Part shown: positions 16,625 to 26,000 of the stretch, piece by piece | How the letters are laid out: the number at the start of each line of letters is the position of its first letter | How positions within the stretch are numbered: the stretch's first letter is position 1 | NCBI GenBank assembly: GCA_938040315.1 | Contig: CALHQW010000029.1 | Coordinates: 1-35,761, forward strand | Length of the DNA: 35,761 bases | Reading direction: 5' to 3' | Origin: an uncultured bacterium | GTDB lineage: Bacteria > Hydrothermota > Tepidihabitantia > Tepidihabitantales > DTDR01 | Notes under the pieces: model-generated | Told to the model about the DNA's origin: nothing | Databases searched by the model: none | What the model saw: the letters and a program-made list of their open reading frames with translations, nothing else | Program-made: the position numbers and the translations under genes

Positions 16625-17523
16625 CACCAGCGAAAATAAATTTTGGCTTATTTATATTAAACAAAAGAGAAGATGGCTATCATAATATTGAAACAATTTT
16701 AATCCCAATAAATCTATTTGATGAACTCTCTTTTTCTCCCTTAAAAGAAAAGAAAATTATTATTAAAGTAGTCGGTAAGAGAATAAAAAAGAAGGATAAT
16801 TTGGTTTATAAAGCAGCAAAATTATTTTTGGATACTTTTAATATAAAAAAAGGGGTAAGGATTATTTTAAAGAAAAATATTCCCATTGGCTATGGTTTAG
16901 GTGGCGGCTCATCAGATGCTGGTGCAACTCTTTATTTTTTGAATGAGCTTTTTGGAAAGGTTGCTCAAAAAAAAGAACTTTATAAATTGGCAGAGAATAT
17001 TGGAATGGATGTCCCTTTTTTTATTGACCCAAAACCTTCTTTTGCTTCCGGTCGCGGCGAAATTTTAGAAAAAATCAAAATTCCTAAATTATATTTCCTT
17101 CTTTATTTTCCCAAAACTGCTATTTCTACTAAATGGGCATATAACTATACCAAATTGACAAAACACGATTTTTCCCTTAAAATTTTAATACCTTTATTAA
17201 AGAAGAAGCAGTATAAGAAAGTATTTAAATATTTAAAGAATGATTTTCAAAATTTAATTTGTGAGCATTATAAAGAGATTAAAGAGGTTATAAATAAAAT
17301 GGAAGAGTTAAATTTAACACCGATATTAACCGGTACAGGAAGTGGTATCTATCTTTGGGTGAGAGATAGAGAAGAACAAAAAAAAGTAAAAGATTTATTA
17401 AAAGAGAAAGGAATAGAAGTTTTGGCAGTGGAGAGTTTTCTGGGGCGTCGTCTAATGGGCAGGACCCAGGATTTTGGATCCTGTTGTGGAGGTTCGAATC
17501 CTCCCGCCCCAGCCATTTTTTAA
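16603..17523 (+). CDS. ispE: 4-diphosphocytidyl-2-C-methyl-D-erythritol kinase IspE, frame reads through tRNA-Gln
   Basis: GHMP-family kinase of the MEP isoprenoid pathway that phosphorylates CDP-methylerythritol with ATP. The open frame has 306 residues. Motifs: TPAKINFGLFI with REDGYHNIET (1-30), the ATP-binding loop IPIGYGLGGGSSDAGATL (about 91-108) and TGTGSGIYLWV (about 245-255). The normal protein should end near VLAVESF (about residue 279). Instead no stop occurs before the tRNA-Gln gene, and the frame runs through all 75 tRNA bases, adding about 27 residues (from LGRRLMGRTQDFG) to a TAA at 17521. That tail has no kinase homology that I can see. Upstream it overlaps the GIY-YIG-like gene; downstream prs starts three bases after the stop. 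Confidence 0.92.
   Translation: MSNLRVITPAKINFGLFILNKREDGYHNIETILIPINLFDELSFSPLKEKKIIIKVVGKRIKKKDNLVYKAAKLFLDTFNIKKGVRIILKKNIPIGYGLGGGSSDAGATLYFLNELFGKVAQKKELYKLAENIGMDVPFFIDPKPSFASGRGEILEKIKIPKLYFLLYFPKTAISTKWAYNYTKLTKHDFSLKILIPLLKKKQYKKVFKYLKNDFQNLICEHYKEIKEVINKMEELNLTPILTGTGSGIYLWVRDREEQKKVKDLLKEKGIEVLAVESFLGRRLMGRTQDFGSCCGGSNPPAPAIF
17441..17515 (+). tRNA. trnQ: tRNA-Gln (anticodon UUG), CCA encoded
   Basis: Folded by hand. Acceptor TGGGGCG (17441-17447) pairs with CGCCCCA (17505-17511), discriminator G, genomic CCA (17513-17515). The D stem is GTCT with GGAC. The anticodon stem is CAGGA/TCCTG with loop TTTTGGA, so the anticodon is TTG at 17474-17476, reading CAA. The T arm is GGAGG-TTCGAAT-CCTCC. 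All stems are complete, so it should be functional. It lies between ispE and prs, a position conserved in many bacteria, but here it is entirely inside the ispE reading frame. No own promoter was seen, so it is probably cut from the ispE-prs transcript. Confidence 0.97.
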
Positions 17524-17526
17524 AAA

Positions 17527-18477
17527 ATGAAAGAGAATGAATTAAAAATTTTTACCGGCAGGGCTAATCCTCAATTAGCCCAAAAGATTTGTGAGATTTT
17601 AAAATTGCCATTGGGAAAAGTAACTATTTATAATTTTGCTGATGGTGAAATCTATTTAAAGATTGAAGAGAGTGTGCGCGGTTGCGATGTCTTTTTGGTT
17701 CAGCCAACAAATCCACCAGCCGAGAATTTATTAGAATGCTTCTTATTTCTGGATGCCTTAAAAAGAGCCTCGGCAGGAAGAATCACGGCAGTAATTCCTT
17801 ATTTTGGTTATGCCCGGCAAGATAGAAAAGATGAACCAAGGGTAGCAATTTCGGCAAAATTAATTGCTGATTTACTCCAAAAAAGCGGTGCTGATAGAAT
17901 TTTAACAGTTGAATTACATGCTGAGCAGATTCAAGGGTTTTTTGATATTCCTGTTGACCATATCTACTCTGCGCCAATTTTTATTGAATATTTCAAGAAA
18001 GAGAAAAAGGATATTTTAAAAGAAGGGGTTGTGGTCTCTCCGGATATTGGTGGCGCCCGTCGGGCAACTGGATTTGCGAAAAGACTCGGTGATTTACCAA
18101 TTGCAATCGTTGATAAAAGGAGGGTTGGAGCAAATCAAGCAGAGGTTTATAACTTGATTGGTGAAGTGAAAGATAAATTTTGTATTATCTTTGATGATTT
18201 GATTGATACTGCCGGAACAATTGTTAAGGCAGCCCAACTTTTAAAAGATAAAGGTGCCAAAGAAATTTATGTCTGTTCTTGTCATCCCCTCTTTTCTCAA
18301 AATTCTTGCGACAAAATTCTTAATAGCCCAATTAAGGAAGTTTTTGTTTCTGATACCATTTTTTTACCAAAAGAGAAATTAAATGATAAGATTAAACAAC
18401 TAACAATTGCCAAACTTTTAGCCGAAGCAATAAAAAGAATTCATTTCAATGAATCGGTAAGTTCATTATTTGTGTAA
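17527..18477 (+). CDS. prs: Ribose-phosphate pyrophosphokinase
   Basis: Makes PRPP from ribose 5-phosphate and ATP, feeding purine, pyrimidine, His, Trp and NAD synthesis. It has 316 residues, the standard length. Signatures: FTGRANPQLAQ, the FADGE substrate loop, the flexible loop YARQDRKDEPR, the LHAEQIQGFFDIPVDH region (most homologues have Gly where Glu stands in HAEQ) and the PRPP-binding FDDLIDTAGT (222-231). Its ATG lies 11 bases past the tRNA CCA end with a T-run between and no Shine-Dalgarno sequence. After tRNA 3' processing the prs message would therefore begin almost at its start codon, in keeping with the leaderless style of other genes here. rplY follows. Confidence 0.96.
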   Translation: MKENELKIFTGRANPQLAQKICEILKLPLGKVTIYNFADGEIYLKIEESVRGCDVFLVQPTNPPAENLLECFLFLDALKRASAGRITAVIPYFGYARQDRKDEPRVAISAKLIADLLQKSGADRILTVELHAEQIQGFFDIPVDHIYSAPIFIEYFKKEKKDILKEGVVVSPDIGGARRATGFAKRLGDLPIAIVDKRRVGANQAEVYNLIGEVKDKFCIIFDDLIDTAGTIVKAAQLLKDKGAKEIYVCSCHPLFSQNSCDKILNSPIKEVFVSDTIFLPKEKLNDKIKQLTIAKLLAEAIKRIHFNESVSSLFV

Positions 18478-18486
18478 GGAGGTAAA

Positions 18487-19137
18487 ATGGAATTAAAAAT
18501 TGTTGCTTATCTTAGAGAAAAAACCGGAAAAGAAATTTGTAAGAAATTGCGAAGAGAAGGAAAAATTCCGGCTATTTTATATGGTCGAAACGAAAAGAAT
18601 CTTAACCTTTGGGTAGCGGAAAAAGAATTTTTAAAAATCCTTTCCCAAATTGCTAAAAGAAGCCCAATTTTAAATTTGCGAATTGAAGAGAATAACGAAG
18701 AATTTCCGGTAATTTTGAAATCTTTACAGAAAAATCCTATTACCCAAAAATTTATCCATATTGATTTTCAAAAAGTTCATCCCGAAGAAAAGGTTACTGT
18801 TAATTGTCCAGTCATTTTAAAAGGAACAGCGATTGGTGTAAAAATGGGCGGAATTTTGGATCAACACCTTTATTCTATTCCAGTAAGAGGAAAAATTAAT
18901 GATATCCCACCTTATATTGAAGTTGATATTAGCAATTTAAAAATGGGTTATAGCATTCATATTAATGAGATAAAATGGGAAAAAATAGAACCAACCTTAC
19001 CTTTGGAGACCCCAATTGTTTCTGTTTTAACACCAAAGAGAATAGAAGAGGTTACTCCAACAGTAGAAGAGATTAAAGAGCCAGAAGTAATAAAAAAGAA
19101 GGAAGAAGAAAAAGAAGGAAAGGAAGAAGAAAAGTAG
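18487..19137 (+). CDS. rplY: Ribosomal protein bL25, TL5/CTC type
   Basis: Binds 5S rRNA in the large subunit. It has 216 residues, so it is the long CTC/TL5 form: N-terminal bL25 domain (about 1-90, with REGKIPAILYG), C-terminal TL5 beta domain (about 92-185, with VTVNCPVILKGTAIGVK) and then a Glu/Lys-rich tail to the end. It has a clear ribosome site, TAAGGAGG, directly overlapping the end of prs, so it is translated independently although co-transcribed. The prs-rplY-pth order is conserved across many phyla. Confidence 0.93.
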   Translation: MELKIVAYLREKTGKEICKKLRREGKIPAILYGRNEKNLNLWVAEKEFLKILSQIAKRSPILNLRIEENNEEFPVILKSLQKNPITQKFIHIDFQKVHPEEKVTVNCPVILKGTAIGVKMGGILDQHLYSIPVRGKINDIPPYIEVDISNLKMGYSIHINEIKWEKIEPTLPLETPIVSVLTPKRIEEVTPTVEEIKEPEVIKKKEEEKEGKEEEK

Positions 19138-19146
19138 TGTTTTTAG

Positions 19147-19731
19147 GTGAATGAAAAAGAAAGTTCCTATATTATCTGTGGGTTAGGTAATCCGGGTAGA
19201 GAATATCAATTTACCCGTCATAATTTAGGTTTTTTAGTATTAGATAGTTTAGTAAAAGATTTTAATGAGAAATTTAAAAACTATCAGTTTTACGAAAGTG
19301 CCAAAATTTCTTTTGAAAACAAAGAAGTCTATTTAGTAAAGCCCTTAACTTATATGAATTATTCCGGTGTCGGTTTAAAAGAATTCTTAAAAAATACCTC
19401 CGCCTATGATTTAAATAAATTCCTTTGTGTTTTAGATGATATTAATCTACCTTTCGGAAGGATTAAAATCAAGGAAAAGGGTAGTGATGGTGGTCATCGG
19501 GGATTAGCAAGCATTATTTACTATTTAGAAACTAATGAAATTCCCCGATTAAGAATTGGGATTGGTAAGCCCATCGGAATGAGCGCCACTGATTATGTCC
19601 TTTCCGAATTTAATAATGAAGAAAAAGAGAAACTTCCCGAGATTATTCAACTTGCTAAAAAGGCAATTCTTGTTTTTATTAGTGAAGGAATAAAATCAGC
19701 AATGAATAAGTTTAATAGAAAGATAAATTGA
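19147..19731 (+). CDS. pth: Peptidyl-tRNA hydrolase
   Basis: Releases tRNA from peptidyl-tRNA dropped by ribosomes. It has 194 residues, starting at GTG. Conserved elements: CGLGNPGREY with the catalytic His in TRHNLGF (His25), KPLTYMNYSG, LDDINLPFG with the catalytic-site Asp, and SDGGHRGLASI. The last corresponds to GGHNGL in E. coli, so the Asn that helps position the substrate is Arg here. RLRIGIGKP and the C-terminal lid follow. Its TGA stop (19729-19731) doubles as part of the -35 box used by ychF. Confidence 0.93.
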   Translation: MNEKESSYIICGLGNPGREYQFTRHNLGFLVLDSLVKDFNEKFKNYQFYESAKISFENKEVYLVKPLTYMNYSGVGLKEFLKNTSAYDLNKFLCVLDDINLPFGRIKIKEKGSDGGHRGLASIIYYLETNEIPRLRIGIGKPIGMSATDYVLSEFNNEEKEKLPEIIQLAKKAILVFISEGIKSAMNKFNRKIN

Positions 19732-19756
19732 TTTTTATTCCTTTTCTTTCTATTAT
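19728..19756 (+). promoter_or_regulatory. Promoter of ychF, overlapping the pth stop codon
   Basis: TTGATT at 19728-19733 (includes the pth TGA), 17-base spacer, TATTAT at 19751-19756. The GTG start at 19763 is 7 bases after the -10 box, which predicts a leaderless message beginning with GTG. Confidence 0.55.
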
Positions 19757-19762
19757 TAAATT

Positions 19763-20803
19763 GTGAAGGTTGGTATTGTCGGCATTCCCAATGTGGGCAA
19801 AACCTCCCTTTTTAATCTCTTAACAAAAGGGAAAGCAAAAGTTGATTTATATCCCTTTACTACCATTGAAAAAAATGTGGGAATTGTTTTGGTTCCTGAC
19901 GAACGATTAGAAAAGATTTGTGAAATAACAAAACCAAAGTTAAAAACTTACGCAACAATTGAATTTATTGATATTGCGGGATTGATAAAAGGTGCCTCAG
20001 AAGGAGAGGGTTTGGGAAATAAATTTCTTTCCCATATTAGAGAGGCAGATTTGATTTTACATTTATTAAGAGATTTTGATAACCAAATTCCTCATATTTA
20101 CACCACTCCTAATCCGGAAAGGGATTTAGAGATTTGTGAAATGGAATTGGCATTAGCAGATTTGAGTATAATTGAAAATAACCTTTTAAAGATTAGTAAA
20201 ATACCAAGTCTCAAAGAGGAAAAAGAGGCAATGATAAAAATAAGGGAATATTTAATAAAAGGTGAAATTACTGTAAATTTAAAAGAAGAAGAGAAGGATT
20301 TATTAAAAAAATATAATCTATTTATTTTAAAACCAAGAATTTATGCGGTAAATGCTGATAAGAATAATGGCTTTAATATTGAAAAATATCCCAAATTAAA
20401 AGAAAAAAACCCCTATATTTTTTCCACCGCTTTAGAAGAAGAGATAATTAATTTAAGTGAAGAAGAGAAGAAAGAGTATCGTCGAATATTAAATCTCAAT
20501 GAAAAAGGGATAATAGGATTGGTAAGTGAATGTTTTCGTACCCTTTCTTTAATAAGATTTTACACAATAAAAGGTGAAGAGACAAGGGCTTGGTCAATAA
20601 AAAAAGGTTCAAAAGTAATTGAAGCAGCAGAAAAAATTCATACTGATATGGCAAAAGGCTTTATTAAAGCAGAAGTGATAAATTACAAAGATTTGATTGA
20701 AATTGGTGACTATCAAAAGGCAAAGGAAAAGGGTCTCGTAAGAATAGAAGGTAGAGATTATATTTTAGAAGATGGCGATATAATTTTGATAAGGTTTAGA
20801 TAA
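19763..20803 (+). CDS. ychF: YchF/Ola1-type GTPase (ATPase)
   Basis: Ribosome-associated P-loop NTPase that generally prefers ATP. It has 346 residues. P-loop GIPNVGKTS near the N-terminus, YPFTTIEKNVG, then the YchF hallmark DIAGLIKGASEGEGLGNKFL with HIREADLILH. The nucleotide-specificity site reads NADKN, not NKxD, as in this ATP-preferring subfamily. A coiled-coil insert follows, and a C-terminal TGS domain (FYTIKGEETRAWSIKKGSKV) ends the protein. GTG start; no Shine-Dalgarno sequence, but a promoter lies at the leaderless distance. It is the last gene of the conserved ispE-prs-pth-ychF block. Confidence 0.94.
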   Translation: MKVGIVGIPNVGKTSLFNLLTKGKAKVDLYPFTTIEKNVGIVLVPDERLEKICEITKPKLKTYATIEFIDIAGLIKGASEGEGLGNKFLSHIREADLILHLLRDFDNQIPHIYTTPNPERDLEICEMELALADLSIIENNLLKISKIPSLKEEKEAMIKIREYLIKGEITVNLKEEEKDLLKKYNLFILKPRIYAVNADKNNGFNIEKYPKLKEKNPYIFSTALEEEIINLSEEEKKEYRRILNLNEKGIIGLVSECFRTLSLIRFYTIKGEETRAWSIKKGSKVIEAAEKIHTDMAKGFIKAEVINYKDLIEIGDYQKAKEKGLVRIEGRDYILEDGDIILIRFR

Positions 20804-21009
20804 ATAGAGAATTTTTCCCTCCGTTCCCCGAATAGTATAGGATACCGTAGAGGGTCTATTTTCTAATCTATCTATTAAACAATCTTTTATAGAATATTAA
20901 AAGGAATTTTTCCCAAAATTTTTTATTTAGCAAGAAATAGATTGTTTTTAAGGGTTTTTTCAAAGATAAAGAAGGTTTTCCTATAATTAATATCCTCCTA
21001 ATTAGATTA
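20804..21009 (+). other. Intergenic region with possible RNA secondary structure
   Basis: The largest non-coding stretch in the window. CCCTC (20817-20821) pairs with GAGGG (20850-20854). Stacked on it, AATAGA (20803-20808) pairs with TCTATT (20855-20860). Inside, GTAT/ATAC (835-838 and 842-845 after 20000) forms a small hairpin. Further on, AAACAATCT (near 20878-20886) is complementary to AGATTGTTT (near 20939-20947). There is no ORF, no tRNA and no clear U-tract terminator. It could be an untranslated 3' structure of ychF, a small RNA, or chance pairing. Confidence 0.3.
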
Positions 21010-21038
21010 TTGACGAGGGTGTAAAAAGGATTTATACT
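21010..21038 (+). promoter_or_regulatory. Promoter of uvrB operon (leaderless geometry)
   Basis: TTGACG at 21010-21015, 17-base spacer, TATACT at 21033-21038. The uvrB ATG at 21045 is exactly 7 bases past the -10 box. There is no Shine-Dalgarno sequence. I saw no LexA-type operator overlapping it. Confidence 0.7.
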
Positions 21039-21044
21039 TATTAT

Positions 21045-23054
21045 ATGGAATTTAAGTTAAAGGCGCCCTTTCAGCCCAAGGGAGACCAGCCCAAAGCGAT
21101 AAAGGAGTTAGTGGAAGGAATAAAGAGAGGAGAAAAGTTTTTATGCCTCTTAGGTGTTACTGGTAGTGGAAAGACTTTTACTATTGCTAATGTGATAAAA
21201 GAAGTTCAAAAGCCAACAATTGTTATCTCCCATAATAAAACCTTGGCTGCCCAATTGTATGGCGAATTTAAGCAATTCTTTCCCGAAAATGCGGTGGAAT
21301 ATTTTATCTCTTACTATGATTATTATCAACCAGAAGCCTATGTGCCCGAACTGGATTTATACATTGAGAAAGATGCCTCAATAAATGAGGAGATTGAAAG
21401 ATTAAGACTCTCTACCACCTCCTCTTTGATTGAGCGAAGAGATGTGATTGTTGTTGCCTCAGTCTCTTGTATTTATAATTTGGGCGAACCTTGGGAATTT
21501 AAGGAATCAATATTTCCAGTAAGTTTAAATAAAAAGATTAGCCGGGATGAGTTGATTGAGAAACTTGTTGATTTGCAATATTCCCGAAATGATATTGAAT
21601 TAAAAAGATGCTGTTTCCGAGTAAGAGGAGATGTTTTAGAAGTCCATCCCTCCCATAAAGATGTTGGTATAAGATTTGAATTTTATTATAATAACTTAGA
21701 TAGAATTACCCTTTTTGATTTATTAACTAATGAAAAGATTGAGGAGAAAGAGAGAGTGGTTATCTATCCGGCAAAATATTTCACCACTAATAAAAGTCGG
21801 ATTGAAAGGGCAGTAGAATCAATTGAAGAAGAATTGAAAGAAAGGGTTGCAGAATTAAAAGGAATGGGTAAATTATTAGAGGCACAAAGATTGGAGCAAA
21901 GAACCCGCTTTGATATTGAAATGCTTTTGGAGTTTGGCTATTGCCCAGGTATTGAAAATTATTCAAGACATCTCTTATTTAAAAAACCGGGTGAAAGACC
22001 CTATTGCCTTTTAGATTATTTTCCCAAAGATTATTTAATGGTGATTGATGAGAGCCATATTACCGTTCCCCAAATTTATGGAATGTATCGGGGCGACCGT
22101 TCAAGAAAAGAAGTTTTGGTAGAATACGGTTTTCGACTTCCCTCCTGTTTAGATAACCGGCCATTAAAATTTGAAGAGTTTGAATCTTTAATTAATCAAG
22201 TTATCTTTACCTCAGCAACTCCTGGTGATTATGAATTGAAGAAAGTAAAGGCAAGGGTTGTTGAGCAGATTGTGAGACCGACCGGTCTTGTTGACCCAAA
22301 AATGATTATTAGACCAACGGAAAATCAAATTGATGACATGGTTAATGAAATTAGAAAAAGGGTAAAAAGAAAAGAGAGGGTATTAGTGACAACATTAACA
22401 AAAAGAATGGCAGAAGATTTGGCAGATTATTTAAAAGAATTGGGCTTTAAGGTTAATTATTTACATTCGGAAATTGATCCAATAGAAAGAGTTGAAATTT
22501 TGCGAAATCTAAGATTGGGAAATTATGATGTCCTTGTTGGTATCAATCTTCTAAGGGAGGGTTTAGATTTGCCAGAAGTCTCAATGGTCTGTATCTTAGA
22601 TGCGGATAAAACAGGATTTTTAAGGGATGCTCGTTCTTTAATTCAAATTGCTGGCCGGGCATCAAGAAATGTGCGGGGCGAAGTCATCTTATATGCCGAT
22701 AATATCACCGAAGCAATAAAAGAAGCATTAAAAGAAGCAGAAAGAAGAAGAAAGATCCAATTAGAATATAACAAAAAACATGGTATCAAACCAGAAAGTA
22801 TTAAAAAGACTGTCCAACAGGTTTTATTAACAACCGTTGTTGCTGATGCCAAAGAAGAGGAATATAAATTAGACGAAATAATGGATAGCGATGATAAATT
22901 AGAGATGATTGAAAAATTGACAATGGAAATGAAAAAAGCAGCCGAAAATTTGGAGTTTGAAAAAGCAGCCTTTTTAAGAGATAAAATTAGACAAATCAAA
23001 GATGAATTAACCATTGAAACCTTAAAAAACCAAAGGAAAAGAAAAAGAAAATAA
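21045..23054 (+). CDS. uvrB: Excinuclease ABC subunit B
   Basis: Damage-verifying helicase of nucleotide excision repair; it works with UvrA and UvrC. It has 669 residues, full length. Helicase motif [10 protein letters not shown] (about 37-45), the beta-hairpin region [12 protein letters not shown] that clamps the DNA, DESH box, SATPGDYE, motif V/VI region [15 protein letters not shown] to AGRASRN, and a C-terminal UVR domain ([16 protein letters not shown], about 635-650) that binds UvrC. All expected residues are present. It appears to be translated from a leaderless message. The DUF4175-like gene follows after four bases, so the repair gene is co-transcribed with an envelope gene. No uvrA or uvrC nearby. 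Confidence 0.97.
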   Translation: MEFKLKAPFQPKGDQPKAIKELVEGIKRGEKFLCLLGVTGSGKTFTIANVIKEVQKPTIVISHNKTLAAQLYGEFKQFFPENAVEYFISYYDYYQPEAYVPELDLYIEKDASINEEIERLRLSTTSSLIERRDVIVVASVSCIYNLGEPWEFKESIFPVSLNKKISRDELIEKLVDLQYSRNDIELKRCCFRVRGDVLEVHPSHKDVGIRFEFYYNNLDRITLFDLLTNEKIEEKERVVIYPAKYFTTNKSRIERAVESIEEELKERVAELKGMGKLLEAQRLEQRTRFDIEMLLEFGYCPGIENYSRHLLFKKPGERPYCLLDYFPKDYLMVIDESHITVPQIYGMYRGDRSRKEVLVEYGFRLPSCLDNRPLKFEEFESLINQVIFTSATPGDYELKKVKARVVEQIVRPTGLVDPKMIIRPTENQIDDMVNEIRKRVKRKERVLVTTLTKRMAEDLADYLKELGFKVNYLHSEIDPIERVEILRNLRLGNYDVLVGINLLREGLDLPEVSMVCILDADKTGFLRDARSLIQIAGRASRNVRGEVILYADNITEAIKEALKEAERRRKIQLEYNKKHGIKPESIKKTVQQVLLTTVVADAKEEEYKLDEIMDSDDKLEMIEKLTMEMKKAAENLEFEKAAFLRDKIRQIKDELTIETLKNQRKRKRK

Positions 23055-23058
23055 AAGG

Positions 23059-26000
23059 ATGCTTTTAAAAGAAGTTAATAAATTAAGAAGAAAAATTTTT
23101 CTTTCCCATTTTTTTCTTCTTTTCTCTTCGCTTCTTTCCGTAGTTATCTTTCTTTTTCTTACCTTAATAAGTAATTTTTTAATTTTTGAAGGCCTTTATT
23201 TAATTATTTTTCTTTTCTTTTTAATCCTCTTTCTTTTTCTCTTTTATCTTTTTATCAAGAAAAAAAATTATTTTCCCTTTTTTAAAGGTTATTCATTAAT
23301 CAAAATTGCCCAAATCCTTGATGAAAATTTTGAGGCTTTAAATAAAGAACTGACACCAGCAGTCTCTTTCTTGAAAGATTATAAGAGATATAAAGAAAGT
23401 AAAGAGAATTATGCTCTCTCTTTAATTGATTGGGCAATAAAAGAAGGAGCGAGAAAATTTAAAGAGAACTATTCCTTTATTAAAAAAAACTTATTAAAAA
23501 AATTAGGAATTAAAAAGCGATTAAAAGAAAATTTTTTTATCCTCCTATTTTCTTTTATTATTTTTCTTTCCTATTTTATAATTTTTCCTACTCCTTTTAA
23601 AATTGGCTTCTATTCAATCTTTAATAAAAATAAATTACCAATTAAGTTTCTAATTGAACCTAAGAGTCTATCTATTAAAAAGGGAGAAATGGTTGAGATC
23701 AAAACAAAGGTAATTTCGCCTTTTCAATTTAAAAAAGTTAATTTTATTTATGGCAAGGATTTAAAAAAAAGAATAAAATTAAAATTAGTTAAAGATTCAA
23801 CAAAAATTACCCTTCTTCCGAAAGAGGAGTTTTTTTATTATTTTGAAATTCTTAATTTAAAATCGCCAATCTATCAGATTAGTTTTTTACCCAGAAAGGA
23901 GTTGGCAGTTTTAAATTTAAAAGTTATTCCGCCTTCTTATACCCAACTATCACCAACCGAATATTCTTTTCCCAAAGAGATTTCGGCATTAATCGGTTCT
24001 TTAATAATCTTAAAGACCAACCCCGCTTTTAGTCAAGTATTAACAGAAAAAAGGGTTATTAGTGAAAATAACGATTCCTGCCTATTTTCTTTACTAAAAG
24101 AAGACGAGCAAAATATAATGGTCCTTTTTGAAAAGGAGACAATTAATATCCGGATAATTTTTTTAAACGATGAATATCCTTATATTACCTTTCTCTTTCC
24201 CAATAAAGATATTGACCTACCAGAAAGTATGAAAGTTCCTTTAAGAATTTATCTTTTAGATGATTTTCAAGTGAAAGGAGCAAAGATTTATGGAATAAAA
24301 GATAATGATACCTTTTTGGTAAAAAGTTTTAGTATTAATAAAATAAGGGATACCTTAGATTTTCTCTGGGATTTAAGCGAGTCAAAACTTTTGCCCGGTC
24401 AAGAGATTTTTTATTATGCCCTCTGTTATGATAATGATATTATTAAAGGTCCAAAATTTTCTAAAACCAATCTTTATAAAATAAGATTTCCAACAATTGA
24501 AGAGATATTTACTCAGACAACCGAAAGAATAGAAGGGGTTTATTCCGAAGTTAATAAAGAAAAAACTGGTATTAAAGAACTTTTAAGAGAAATGGAAAGA
24601 TTAGAGAAATCCTTTAAAGAGAAAAGGGAATTTTCTTATGAAGAGAAAAGTGCTTTAAGTAATATCTTAGAAAAAAATAGAGAGTTAATAAATAAAATTT
24701 CTGAAATGAAAAAGGAGATTGAGGAATTCTTGAAAGAAATAGAAGAATATCCTTTATTTGACCAAGCAACATTAAGTAAACTTATGGAACTATTTCGGAT
24801 ATTGGATGAGATAATTCCGCAGGAGTTAAAAGAGCGGTTGTTAAAATTGAGAGAGGAATTGGAGAAATCAAAAAATTGGAAAGAGTATTTTTCGCAATTG
24901 AAAAGGAGTAGTGAAGAATTGAGCGAGATGTTGGCGCGGGCAGAAAAACTTTTGAAAAATTTGTTAAGTTCTGCTAAGTTAAAAGAATGGGAGAAGAAAT
25001 TTAGTGAATTGGCAAGATTGCAGGAGGAGATTGAAAAGAATATTAATAAACTACCGATTGAGGAAGAAAGGGAAATTGAAAAGACCGTAGCCAATTTAGA
25101 AAAAGAGATAAAGGAATATCAATTTGCGGATAAGGATTACCAAGAATTTCAAAAGGAGTTAAAAGAATTGTTAGAAAAATTAACTTTAAAAGAAAGGGCA
25201 GGTAAGATTGCAAAAGAGATGGAGAAGAAGAATCTCTCTTCAGCAAAAAGGTTATCTTCCTCTTTAAAGGAGGATTTTAAAAATTTAGCGGACCGCTTAA
25301 AGGGTTTTCAAAAAAGTATCACCGAGAAAAATAAAGAGAGACTTTTTAATAATCTTTTAAAGATTGGTTTCGCTCTCAATGATTTAAGTAAAGAGACTAA
25401 AAATCTAATAAATTTTTCAATTAAGGATGAAGAGAGCGAAAAGGATTTTGGTAAGAAAATTAGTTTGCTTAATAATAGTATAAAATTACTTGCTGACTCA
25501 TTACTTTCTTTAAGTAACCAATCTTTAATAATTTCACCAAAATTAGCGCAAGGATTAATTAAAGTAACTGTTGATTTAGAGGGAGTAAATAGATTTATTG
25601 CCGAGAGGAATTTTAATTATGTCAGAAATATTTTAGAAAAGGGGAAATTAAATATTGATAAAACTATTTTGAATATTATTTATCTTTTAAATCAACAAGC
25701 AAAAGGTGGCACGGGAATAGAAGATTTTTTAAGAGCATTAGCGGAAGCGAGTGAAAAACTTGGTGAAATCTTATCGGAAATGGGAGGTTTGCCAATTCCG
25801 ATACCAATGAGCGGAATTGATTTGCAAAAATTACAAGGAATGATAGATAAATTACGTTCTTTGCGAGAAATGTTAGAACAGGCTTTAAGGAGTTTATCTT
25901 CTGAGCCCGGGTTAACCAGTAGTATGGAAGGAATTTTAGAAGAAATGAAAAAAGTTGAAGAGGATTTAAGTAAGTTAAATATTAAAAGGGAACTGATTGA

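Noticed and set aside
20804-21009. Named riboswitch or known ncRNA (tmRNA, 6S, RNase P) in the largest gap
   Set aside because: The stretch is too short for these RNAs and none of their conserved motifs is visible; only generic pairing was found.
24636-25246. Minus-strand frames of 67 and 152 residues inside the DUF4175-like gene
   Set aside because: They arise from the repeated Lys/Glu codons of the coiled coil read backwards, giving Ser/Phe/Leu-rich nonsense with no promoter.
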